From NCBI RefSeq assembly GCF_030817475.1, contig NZ_JAUSZJ010000002.1, positions 3,610,626-3,674,625 of the forward strand: 64,000 bases of DNA, read 5' to 3'. Both the position numbers and the translations under genes were made by a program. Below, piece by piece: positions 34,720 to 42,142 of this stretch (position 1 is the first letter of the stretch; every line of letters starts with the position of its first letter). A model generated the notes under the pieces. It did not search any database. It saw only the letters and a program-made list of their open reading frames with translations, and had not been told where the DNA came from. The stretch is from Streptomyces sp. V2I9 (GTDB lineage: Bacteria; Actinomycetota; Actinomycetes; Streptomycetales; Streptomycetaceae).

Positions 34720-35853
34720 GTGGCGGAACGAGCACAGGTCCGGGAGATCGACGATGACGAGGGCAGGCGGCTACTGCGGATCATCCGCAGGGGCACTGGG
34801 TCGGTGGTGACCTGGCGGCGGGCCCAGATGGTCCTGCTGTCCGCGCAGGGCATGGCCGTGGCGAAGATCGCCGAGGTGTCGTTCACCAGCGGCGACCGGG
34901 TCCGCGATGTGATCCACAACTTCAACGCCGACGGCTTCGACTCGCTCTACCCGAAATACAAAGGCGGTCGGCCGAAGACGTTCACACTGCCCGAGCGCCG
35001 CGAGATCAAGAAGATCGCCAAATCGAAGCCCACCGAGCACGACCTGCCGTTTTCCACCTGGAGTCTGTCCAAGCCGGCGGACTTCCTGGTCGCCGAGGGG
35101 GTGATCGACGACATCAGCCACGAGGGCCTGCGCATCCTGCTCCGCGAGGAAGGCGTCACCTTTCAACGCCTGAAGACTTGGAAGACCTCCCGCGACCCGG
35201 ACTACGCCGCCAAGAAGGCCCGCGTCGAACACCTCTACGCGATCGCCGACGGCGAGGTCATACCCGAGGACGACGAGCCCGAAGTCGTCTTCTGTATGGA
35301 CGAGTTCGGGCCGCTCAACCTGATGCCCCACCCCGGCCGGCAGTGGGCTGAACGCAGCGGCAGGCACAAAGACCCAGCTCGCGAACCCCGCCGCAGGCGC
35401 CGGGCCACCTACAACCGCTACGGCGGAGTACGGCACCTGTTCGCCGCACTCGACCTGGCCAAGGACAAGCTCTACGGCCACGTCAAGCCCATCAAGAGGC
35501 GGACGCAGTTCCTGGAGTTCTGCCGCTACCTGCGCACCCTCTACCCGCCCGAGACCCGCATCGCGATCGTCTGCGACAACTACTCCCCGCACCTGACCAC
35601 GAAGAAATGCCAGCGGGTCGGCACCTGGGCTGCCGCGAACAACGTCGAGATCGCCTACACCCCTACCAACAGCTCCTGGCTCAACCGCATCGAGGCTCAG
35701 TTCACCGCTCTGCGCTACTTCACCCTCGACGGCACCGACCACGCCACCCACAAAGAACAAGGCAGCATGATCCGCCGCTACATCATCTGGCGAAACCGCC
35801 ATGCCGACGACGGGCGCCTACGCGCCGTCGTCGACAGGGCGAACGTCGCCTGA
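34720..35853 (+). CDS. IS630-family transposase
   Basis: This 377-residue protein is intact. An N-terminal helix-turn-helix region (VVTWRRAQMVLLSAQGMAVAKIAEV) precedes the DDE catalytic domain. The triad is visible as D in VFCMDEFG, D in IVCDNYSPH, and E in SSWLNRIEAQFTAL. The stop overlaps an IS-end sequence, as usual for this family. GTG 34720 was taken as the start (VAERAQVREID); the frame is open further upstream into the terminal repeat. Confidence 0.93.
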   Translation: MAERAQVREIDDDEGRRLLRIIRRGTGSVVTWRRAQMVLLSAQGMAVAKIAEVSFTSGDRVRDVIHNFNADGFDSLYPKYKGGRPKTFTLPERREIKKIAKSKPTEHDLPFSTWSLSKPADFLVAEGVIDDISHEGLRILLREEGVTFQRLKTWKTSRDPDYAAKKARVEHLYAIADGEVIPEDDEPEVVFCMDEFGPLNLMPHPGRQWAERSGRHKDPAREPRRRRRATYNRYGGVRHLFAALDLAKDKLYGHVKPIKRRTQFLEFCRYLRTLYPPETRIAIVCDNYSPHLTTKKCQRVGTWAAANNVEIAYTPTNSSWLNRIEAQFTALRYFTLDGTDHATHKEQGSMIRRYIIWRNRHADDGRLRAVVDRANVA

Positions 35854-35854
35854 T

Positions 35855-36238
35855 CTATTCGTCGTCGCGGCACAGGCAGAAAGGATGGCCGGCCGGGTCG
35901 AAGAGCACCCGGACGTTTTCCCGCGGCTGGAACTCCGCGATGGTGGCGCCCAGGGCCACCGCCTCGGCGACCGCCGAGTCCAGGTCGCCGACCTGGAAGT
36001 CGAAGTGCATCATCGGGCGCTGGTCACCGTCGGCCGGTGGCCACACCGGAGACCGATAGCCCTCCGCCTGCTGGAACACGAAGAACGGTCCTTGCGGTGA
36101 GGCGGCCACGATGGCTGTTCCCGGCTCTTCGTGCCCGATGTGCCAATCGAGGAGTTCGGCATAGAACTTCGCCAAACCGCTGGGATCCGGCGCTTCGATC
36201 GTGGTGCCCCACCACATGCCGCCTGTTCGAGATCGCAT
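35855..36238 (-). CDS. VOC-family (glyoxalase/bleomycin-resistance fold) protein
   Basis: This 127-residue protein has two beta-alpha-beta-beta-beta modules: WWGTTIEAPDPSGLAKFYAELLDW and MMHFDFQVGDLDSAVAEAVALGATIAEFQ, ending VLFDPAGHPFCLCRDD. Proteins like this include antibiotic-binding proteins, glyoxalases and dioxygenases, and the metal or ligand residues do not allow a choice. It is convergent with the transposase and lies within the outer inverted repeats, so it would move with the element. Confidence 0.85.
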   Translation of the reverse strand: MRSRTGGMWWGTTIEAPDPSGLAKFYAELLDWHIGHEEPGTAIVAASPQGPFFVFQQAEGYRSPVWPPADGDQRPMMHFDFQVGDLDSAVAEAVALGATIAEFQPRENVRVLFDPAGHPFCLCRDDE

Positions 36239-36379
36239 GCTTGAGCCTATCCGAGACCCCCCACGCCGTTACCACCCGTTGGCACCGGAGCGAGTCAGCC
36301 CGCGCAACACGACAGGGCGAACGTTGCCTGATGCGGCACTAGGACAGCAGCAGTGCCTTCAACCTGCGCTGGCAGATGA

Positions 36380-36632
36380 AACTGCAGGCGAGGCTAAGGC
36401 GGGGCTCGATCCCGAAGGGACACCACGGGAGCTTTCGACACAGCCTCGCGTCCCTGCTCTCCCACATCACGACATCCCGCTGGAGCGCATCGCCCTGCTG
36501 GCCGGCCACAGCAGTCAGGCGACCACCGAGGCCGTGTGCAGGAAGCAGCTCCGACCGGTGATCACGCAGGGGGCGGAGGCTATGGAGGAGACCTTCTCGG
36601 AGCGGAGTAGGGCAGTCACGCCGGAGCCGTGA
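36380..36632 (+). pseudogene. C-terminal remnant of a tyrosine integrase, catalytic Tyr lost
   Basis: The frame reads AGLDPEGTPREL, then after a local double frameshift HHDIPLERIALLAGHSSQATTEAV and CRKQLRPVITQGAEAMEE. This is the C terminus of a phage or plasmid integrase; a second frame over the shifted part gives RHSLASLLSH, the RH box. The residue after EAV is normally the catalytic tyrosine but is cysteine (tgc) here. All N-terminal domains are missing, apparently cut by the IS. It lies 70 bp from the tRNA 3' end, the usual place for an integrase. Confidence 0.8.
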
Positions 36633-36660
36633 TCAAATCTCTTTGGCCCCTGAGCACGAC

Positions 36661-36694
36661 AGAGACCACATACGAAAATCCGTATGTGGTCTCT
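36661..36694 (-). terminator. Terminator of tRNA-Pro
   Basis: Perfect 14-bp arms AGAGACCACATACG (36661-36674) and CGTATGTGGTCTCT (36681-36694) with a 6-nt loop lie just 3' of the tRNA gene. Confidence 0.85.
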
Positions 36695-36703
36695 GACCAG
36701 CTG

Positions 36704-36777
36704 TCGGGGTGGCGGGATTTGAACCCACGACCTCTTCGTCCCGAACGAAGCGCGCTGCCAAGCTGCGCTACACCCCG
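36704..36777 (-). tRNA. tRNA-Pro (anticodon CGG)
   Basis: On the minus strand the acceptor arm CGGGGTG (complement of 36771-36777) pairs with CACCCCG (complement of 36705-36711). The anticodon arm is CTTCG-TTCGGGA-CGAAG with anticodon CGG, and the T arm has GGTTCAAAT. CCA is not encoded. The gene is intact and is the attachment site of the island to its left. Confidence 0.95.
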
Positions 36778-36926
36778 ATGTCCACCGGACTCCCGGCGAC
36801 ATCGATAACTCTAGCCCACCTGCGGCCGGAGGCGAAATCCGGTTTCTCCCGGCTCCCGCCCCGTCCTCCGGGCCCGGAGGACGGGGCGGCGTCGTGGGGC
36901 CTCGGGCCGCGGGGAGGGAGGGGGGC

Positions 36927-37865
36927 TCAAGCCTTCGGCGTCAGCGTCAGCAGGGTGGCTTCCGGGGGGCAGGCGAAGCGGACCGGGGTGTAGCGGTTGG
37001 TTCCGCAGCCCGCGGAGACGTGGAGGTAGGCGCGGCGGTCGCCCACCGTGTGGCTCGACAGGCCCTTCACCCGGTCCGTGTCCAGGTCGCAGTTGGTGAC
37101 CAGTGCTCCGTAGAACGGGATGCACAGCTGGCCGCCGTGCGTGTGACCCGCCAGGATCAGGGGATAGCCGTCGGCCGTGAAGGCGTCCAGGGAGCGCAGG
37201 TACGGGGCGTGGACCACGCCGATGGAGAGGTCGGCGTCGGTCTCCGGGCCGCCCTGGACCTCGGCGTACCGGTCCCGCTTGATGTGCGGGTCGTCCAGGC
37301 CGGTGAACGCCAGCTCCATGCCGTCGAGCTTGAGCCGGCCCCGCGTGTTCGACAGGTTCAGCCAGCCCGCCTCGTCGAAGGCGTCGCGCATCGGCTCCCA
37401 CGGGTTGTGGACGACGCCGACCGCGGGTGCGTTGCCGTTCAGGCCGTGCTTGCCCTGCATCTTCTCCAGGAGGTAGCGGGCCGGGTTGCGCAGTTTCGGG
37501 CCGTAGTAGTCGTTGGAGCCGAAGACGTACACCCCTGGGAACTCCATCAGCGGACCGAGCGCGTCGAGCAGCTCCGGCACGGCGTCCGGGTCCGAGAGGT
37601 TGTCGCCGGTGTTCACGACGAAGTCGGGGCGCAGCCCGGCGAGCGACTGCAACCAGGCGCGCTTCTTGCGCTGACCGCTCACCATGTGGATGTCGGAGAC
37701 CTGGAGCACGCGCAACGGGCGTGCCCCGTGCGGGAGTACCGGAACGGTGACCCGTCGCAGGCGGAACGAGCGGGCCTCGAACCCGGCGGCGTAGGCGAGT
37801 CCGGCGGCGCCGACCGCCGCGCCGACTGCCGTGACTTTCAGGGGTACTCCGTAGCGTGCGCGCAT
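36927..37865 (-). CDS. YkuE-like metallophosphoesterase
   Basis: This 312-residue protein has an N-terminal membrane anchor (LKVTAVGAAVGAAGLAYAAGF) and the calcineurin-like metal sites in order: VSDIHM, NTGDNL, FGSNDYYGP and LAGHTHGGQ. They fit the YkuE/LpxH-type branch, which acts on phospholipids or lipid-linked phosphates at the membrane. It is divergent from yqeY, with about 80 bp between. It borders the tRNA-Pro gene and marks the return to conserved chromosome. Confidence 0.9.
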   Translation of the reverse strand: MRARYGVPLKVTAVGAAVGAAGLAYAAGFEARSFRLRRVTVPVLPHGARPLRVLQVSDIHMVSGQRKKRAWLQSLAGLRPDFVVNTGDNLSDPDAVPELLDALGPLMEFPGVYVFGSNDYYGPKLRNPARYLLEKMQGKHGLNGNAPAVGVVHNPWEPMRDAFDEAGWLNLSNTRGRLKLDGMELAFTGLDDPHIKRDRYAEVQGGPETDADLSIGVVHAPYLRSLDAFTADGYPLILAGHTHGGQLCIPFYGALVTNCDLDTDRVKGLSSHTVGDRRAYLHVSAGCGTNRYTPVRFACPPEATLLTLTPKA

Positions 37866-37945
37866 GGCCCCATCGTCGCAGACCGGACCGCGCGGCCGGG
37901 AAAACCGGTGGGCACCCCGAGGCCCGCACCTGTCACAATCGCGGC

Positions 37946-38410
37946 ATGACCACGCTCAAGTCCAAGCTCAAGGAAGACCTCCACACCGCCATGAAGGCGC
38001 GCGACGAGCTGACCTCGTCCACCCTTCGGCTCACCCTCACCGCGATCACGAAGGAAGAGGTCAGCGGTACGTCGGCGCGCGAGCTCTCCGACGACGAGGT
38101 GCAGAAGGTGATCGCCAAGGAGGCGAAGAAGCGCCGTGAGGCGGCCGAGGCGTTCGCCCAGGGCGGCCGGACCGAGCAGGCCGAGCGGGAGAAGGCGGAG
38201 GGCCTGATCCTCGACGGCTACCTGCCCCAGCAGCTCACCGACGACGAGCTGAACGCGATCGTGGCGTCCGCCGTCGAGGAGGCGAAGGCCGCCGGAGCCG
38301 AGGGGCCGCGCGCGATGGGCGCCGTCATGAAGATCGTCAACCCGAAGGTGGCCGGTCTCGCCGAGGGCGGCCGGGTCGCCGCCGCGGTGAAGCAGCGCCT
38401 CGCCGGCTGA
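37946..38410 (+). CDS. GatB/YqeY-domain protein
   Basis: This 154-residue protein matches the YqeY family: LKSKLKEDLHTAMKARDELTSSTLRLTLTAI, then KEAKKRREAAEAFAQGGR, LPQQLTDDELNAIV and a C-terminal GAVMKIVNPKVAGLAEGGRVAAAVKQRL. The fold resembles the tail domain of GatB, suggesting a tRNA- or amidotransferase-related role that is not established. CACAAT lies six bases before the ATG (leaderless type). Confidence 0.92.
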   Translation: MTTLKSKLKEDLHTAMKARDELTSSTLRLTLTAITKEEVSGTSARELSDDEVQKVIAKEAKKRREAAEAFAQGGRTEQAEREKAEGLILDGYLPQQLTDDELNAIVASAVEEAKAAGAEGPRAMGAVMKIVNPKVAGLAEGGRVAAAVKQRLAG

Positions 38411-38505
38411 GCAGGCGAGGGGCGGCTGCCTCGCCGGATGAGCAGGTGAGGGCCGGCTGTCCGGTCGGCTGAGCACGTGAGGACCGGCTGCCCCCGCCGG
38501 CCGAG
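38405..38505. repeat. Degenerate ~31-bp direct repeats after yqeY
   Basis: Three imperfect units of the form (g)ccgg(c/a)tgagcaggtgagggccggctg follow the yqeY stop. Together with copies of ggccggccgcc further on they fill the spacer before the terminator. Confidence 0.55.
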
Positions 38506-38612
38506 CGGCCGCACGAGATCCCGGTCGAGCACACGGGCCGTCGAAGGCCGGCCGCCGGGCAGGGAAGAGGGCGGGTTCCGAGCAAGGGGAAAGGGCCGGC
38601 CGCCAGGTAGCG

Positions 38613-38655
38613 AAAAGGGTGGGCGCCCCGTCACGACCGGGGCACCCACCCTTTT
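38613..38655. terminator. Bidirectional terminator between yqeY and the PBP gene
   Basis: AAAAGGGTGGGCGCCCC (38613-38629) pairs with GGGGCACCCACCCTTTT (38639-38655): 17 pairs with one G-T wobble, a 9-nt loop, and A/T tracts at the base in both directions. Confidence 0.9.
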
Positions 38656-38676
38656 CCTCTTCACTGCCCGTACGGG

Positions 38677-40929
38677 TCAGGGGCCCTCGGTGCCGCCGCC
38701 CCTGCCCGGTCCGCCGATCACGCCGTCCGGGAGTTCGATGCCGGGGAACCGGTTGCCGTCGTCGCCGGGCTTGCGGTCATCGCGGCCGTCGTCGCCCCGA
38801 CCGCGGCCGCGGTCACGGCCCTGGTCCTGGTCACCCTCCTCCTTGTCCTCCTTCTCCTTGCCGCGAGGCACGGGGACCGGGTTGAAGCCCGGAGTCTCGG
38901 AGGCGTTCAGCGCCCCGGTCATCGCGATGCGCCAGATCGGGCCGGGCAGGCAGCCGCCGCAGACCTTGTCGTAGTACTGGCCGCCGATGGTGACGCCGAA
39001 CATCGAGCTCTTCTCGCCGATGTCGTCGCCGACCCACACCGCGGTGGAGAGGTTCGGCGTGTAGCCGACGAACCAGGCGTCCTTGCGGTCGTTCGTCGTA
39101 CCGGTCTTGCCCGCGTTGTCCCGGTCGCTGAGTCCGGCCTGCGTCCCGGTGCCGTCCTCCACGACGCCCTTGAGCATCTGGTTGATGGTGTCCGCGGTCC
39201 GCTCGCTCATCGCCCGCGAGCAGGACGTCTTCGGCACGGGGACGTTCTTGCCCTGCGGGTCCTTGATGGACTCGATGGCGATCGGCGTGCAGTACGTGCC
39301 CCGGTTGGCGAACGCGGCGTACGCGCCGGCCATGGAGAGCGGGGTGCTGACCTCGCCGCCGAGGGTGATCGAGGGGTACTCCCCGATCTTCTTGCCGTCG
39401 CCGCGCTCGTAGCCGACCTTCTTGGCCATCTCGACGGTCTCGCAGAGGCCGGCCTTCTGCTCCAGCATCGCGAAGTAGGTGTTGATGGACTTGCCGAGCG
39501 CGCTCGTCATGTCCCAGGTGCCCTTCTCGGACTCCAGCTCGTTCTGGAGCTCCCAGGGCGCGTGCCCGGCCGGAGCGCCGGAGCAGTTGCGGAAGTCGCG
39601 CTCCTGGAGCGTCATCTTCCAGTCCGAGGAGAACGACGTCGCCGGGCTGATGCCCTTCTCCAGCGCCGCCGCCGCGGTGAACGGCTTGAACGTCGAGCCG
39701 ACCTGGAAGCCGTAGGTGCTGCCGCCCATCTTGTTGCTCACGGCGAGGTTCAGCACGGTCTCGTTCTGCTTCTGGTCCAGTCCGTACGGGCGGGACTGGC
39801 CCATCGAGAGGATCTTGCCGCTGCCCGGCTGGACCTGCACCACGGATGCCGCGAACTTGTCGGCCTTGTTGACCTTCGCGGTGGCGGCCTCGTTGGCGGC
39901 CTTCTGCGCGCGCGGGTCCAGTGTGGTCCGGATGGTCAGGCCGCCGAGGTTCCAGAGCTTGGCCCGGTCCTCCTCGGTCTTGCCGAAGGCGGTGTCGGTG
40001 AGGATCGTCTTGCGGACGTAGTCGCAGAAGAAGCCGGAGCCGCTGACGGCGGTGATGCAGCCGTTCTTCGGCCGGGACACCCTCAGCTTGATGGGCGTCT
40101 CCATGGCCTTGTCGGCCTCGGCCCGCGAGATGGTGTCGACCGCGGCCATCCGTGCCAGCACGGTGTTGCGGCGCTTGGTCGCCTCCTCCGTGTCGTTGAC
40201 CGGGTCGTAGCGGCTCGGCGACTGGACGAGGCCGGCGAGCAGTGCGGCCTCCTCCAGCTTGAGGTCCTTGGCGCTCTTGGAGAAGTAACGCTGGGACGCG
40301 GCCTCGACGCCGTACGCCTGCTGCCCGAAGAACGTGATGTTGAGATAGTTCTCCAGGATCTTCTTCTTGCCGAGTTCCTCCTCGACCTGGATCGCGTACT
40401 TCAGCTCGCGGACCTTGCGGCCGAGCGTCTGCTGCGTGGCCTCCGCGACCTTCTCCGGGTCGTCGCCCGCCTCCTCGACGAAGACGTTCTTCACGTACTG
40501 CTGGGTGAGGGTCGACGCGCCCTGCGCGGTCCCGCCCGCCTGTACGTTGCGGTTCATGGCGCGCAGGATGCCCTTGAGGTCGACCGCGCCGTGCTCGTAG
40601 AAGCGGGAGTCCTCGATCGCGATGATCGCGTCCTGCATGTACGGCGAGATGTCCTTGAGCGGGACGACCGTGCGGTCACGGGAGTAGACCGTGGCGATGG
40701 TGCCGCCGTCGCGGTCCTGGATCGTGGTCCGCTGGCTGAGCGGCGGGGTCTTGAGGTTGGAGGGGATCTCGTCGAAGCCTTCGACCGTCCCCTTCGCGGC
40801 GAGCCCCAGCGCTCCGGCTGCGGGCAGCGCGATGCCTGCCAGGACAGCTCCGGAGAGCGCGGCGACACCGAGGAACTTTGCGGCCTGCTGGGTCGTGGTG
40901 AGACCCCCGCCCGAGCGCGTTTTTGGCAT
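38677..40929 (-). CDS. Class A bifunctional penicillin-binding protein
   Basis: This is a 750-residue protein with a short cytoplasmic tail and one membrane span (residues 19-45). The GT51 transglycosylase contains EDSRFYEHGAVD, TQQYVKN and the GQQAYGVEAASQRYF segment. The transpeptidase has SxxK (GSTFKPFT), SxN (KSINTYFA) and KTG (AGKTGTTN). It ends in a charged Arg/Asp/Gly-rich extracellular tail of about 70 residues. It polymerises and cross-links peptidoglycan. It is divergent from wblA with a 690-bp spacer, the same pairing as ponA2-whiB4 in M. tuberculosis (from memory). Confidence 0.95.
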   Translation of the reverse strand: MPKTRSGGGLTTTQQAAKFLGVAALSGAVLAGIALPAAGALGLAAKGTVEGFDEIPSNLKTPPLSQRTTIQDRDGGTIATVYSRDRTVVPLKDISPYMQDAIIAIEDSRFYEHGAVDLKGILRAMNRNVQAGGTAQGASTLTQQYVKNVFVEEAGDDPEKVAEATQQTLGRKVRELKYAIQVEEELGKKKILENYLNITFFGQQAYGVEAASQRYFSKSAKDLKLEEAALLAGLVQSPSRYDPVNDTEEATKRRNTVLARMAAVDTISRAEADKAMETPIKLRVSRPKNGCITAVSGSGFFCDYVRKTILTDTAFGKTEEDRAKLWNLGGLTIRTTLDPRAQKAANEAATAKVNKADKFAASVVQVQPGSGKILSMGQSRPYGLDQKQNETVLNLAVSNKMGGSTYGFQVGSTFKPFTAAAALEKGISPATSFSSDWKMTLQERDFRNCSGAPAGHAPWELQNELESEKGTWDMTSALGKSINTYFAMLEQKAGLCETVEMAKKVGYERGDGKKIGEYPSITLGGEVSTPLSMAGAYAAFANRGTYCTPIAIESIKDPQGKNVPVPKTSCSRAMSERTADTINQMLKGVVEDGTGTQAGLSDRDNAGKTGTTNDRKDAWFVGYTPNLSTAVWVGDDIGEKSSMFGVTIGGQYYDKVCGGCLPGPIWRIAMTGALNASETPGFNPVPVPRGKEKEDKEEGDQDQGRDRGRGRGDDGRDDRKPGDDGNRFPGIELPDGVIGGPGRGGGTEGP

Positions 40930-41618
40930 GGGGGCAGCCTAACCAGTTGTGATGAACGTGTCGTAGGAGCGGGGGCCTCTCGGAGCGTTCGCGTACCAGA
41001 CCGTGACATCCGGATGGGCCGGTCGGCCGTCCGCCGGCTGCCGTCTTTCGCCGAAGCCGAGGGGCTCCTCGCGGGGTGGTACCGACCGAACCGCGTCGTG
41101 CGGTTTCCCTGCGGTCCGGCGAGCGCCCCCGGACCTCGCGGGACCTCGCCGCGCCTGGCGGCACGGGCGCGCGCGGGCGTGCGGCGGCTACGTTCCCATT
41201 CGCCGGACAGACGGGCAGGCGTTGGCCTAAGCTGCTCTCAACTGTCACAGCAGTCCGGTTACGTATCAAGTCCCCTGCCACCCCATGTGCATCTTCTGGT
41301 CATTCTTCATCTGACCTCTGAGTAACCACATCGGTCTTCGCATCGGCATCGAGGCGCTCCCGAAATCGCCCCGTATGCCAGAAGAAGTCCCTTGCGACTT
41401 GCGTGCACTGTCCGCTTTTAGCAGGGTTGGTCGAGCATGTCCTCCGCTCACTCCTCTGGGTGATCTGCCGCATACGCATAGTCCGTTCGGACCATTCAAG
41501 ATTGGGCCCGAAGGGGGTGTTGTGCTGTCCCTACCTTCCGTAACGTCCTCAACTGGCAGCGGTGAATATGCCGCTACCGCCGTGGGGGAGCCTCGATTCG
41601 GGAGAGGACGGCGCCGGC
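40930..41618. promoter_or_regulatory. Long divergent region upstream of PBP and wblA
   Basis: This spacer carries no convincing gene. The part nearest wblA (about 41240-41610) is noticeably richer in A/T than its surroundings and must hold the wblA promoter(s) and leader. I could not fix one promoter: several TANNNT hexamers occur. Confidence 0.5.
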
Positions 41619-41969
41619 ATGGGCTGGGTAACCGACTGGAGTGCGCAGGCAGCCTGCCGCACTACCGATCCGGATGAACTGTTCGTACAAGGGGCAGCGC
41701 AGAACAGAGCCAAGGCGGTGTGCACCGGATGTCCGGTGCGGACCGAGTGCCTGGCCGACGCGCTGGACAACCGCGTCGAATTCGGCGTGTGGGGCGGCAT
41801 GACGGAACGGGAGCGCCGCGCGCTGCTGCGCCGTCGGCCCACCGTCACGTCGTGGCGCCGCCTGCTGGAGACCGCACGCAGCGAGTACGAGCGGTCCACC
41901 GGCATCCTGCCCGGAGTCATCGGGCTGGAGGACGAGGAGCTGCAGGAGACGTACGCCGCGGTGGGGTAG
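41619..41969 (+). CDS. wblA: WhiB-like regulator WblA
   Basis: This 116-residue WhiB-family protein has four Fe-S cysteines (AACRTTDPDELF, then AVCTGCPVRTEC) and the GVWGGMTERERRALLRRRP turn with its basic DNA-contacting tail. A longer C terminus (ETARSEYERSTGILPGVIGLEDEELQETY) is typical of WblA. In Streptomyces WblA is a global regulator that represses antibiotic production and promotes sporulation. It is placed by sequence and by its position between the class A PBP and the ArsA-like ATPase pair. GGAGAGGA lies ten bases before ATG 41619. Confidence 0.93.
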   Translation: MGWVTDWSAQAACRTTDPDELFVQGAAQNRAKAVCTGCPVRTECLADALDNRVEFGVWGGMTERERRALLRRRPTVTSWRRLLETARSEYERSTGILPGVIGLEDEELQETYAAVG

Positions 41970-42142
41970 GTGCGGCGGGGCAGGTGCGGTGCGCCGACGC
42001 GTACGAGGATTGCGGGCATGCGCCGGTACCTGTACGGGTAGCCGCGGGTGCCGCCGCTGAGCCCGGTCCGTACGCGGGCTGTGCACCGACGGGACGCCAG
42101 GGCCCTGTCCGTATCCGGGTACGCCGGTGACCGCTCCGCCGC

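Larger units (their letters stand above)
34636..36339. mobile_element. IS630-type transposon with a VOC passenger gene
   Basis: Terminal inverted repeats of 27 bp lie at 34636-34662 (starting GTGCCGCGTCAGGC) and 36313-36339 (ending GCCTGATGCGGCAC), matching at 26 of 27 positions, and are flanked by TA on both sides as expected for IS630/Tc1-mariner insertion. The element holds an intact transposase gene. A third, partial end (CAGGGCGAACGTCGCCTGAT, 35835-35854) overlaps the transposase stop, where an ordinary IS630 would terminate. About 460 bp with a VOC gene separate it from the outer end. Confidence 0.85.
26290..36777. mobile_element. Genomic island bounded by tRNA-Pro and a decayed tRNA-Pro copy
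   Basis: The right end is an intact tRNA-Pro gene with a tyrosine-integrase remnant on its 3' side; the left end is a decayed copy of the same tRNA 3' half in the same orientation, 10.4 kb away. This is the signature of integration into a tRNA 3' end. The cargo (TIR, STAND, small unknown and membrane proteins, IS630) is accessory, and several genes look lower in G+C than the flanks. The integrase has lost its tyrosine and its N-terminal part, and the att copies differ at about ten positions, so the element is old and fixed. Confidence 0.7.
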
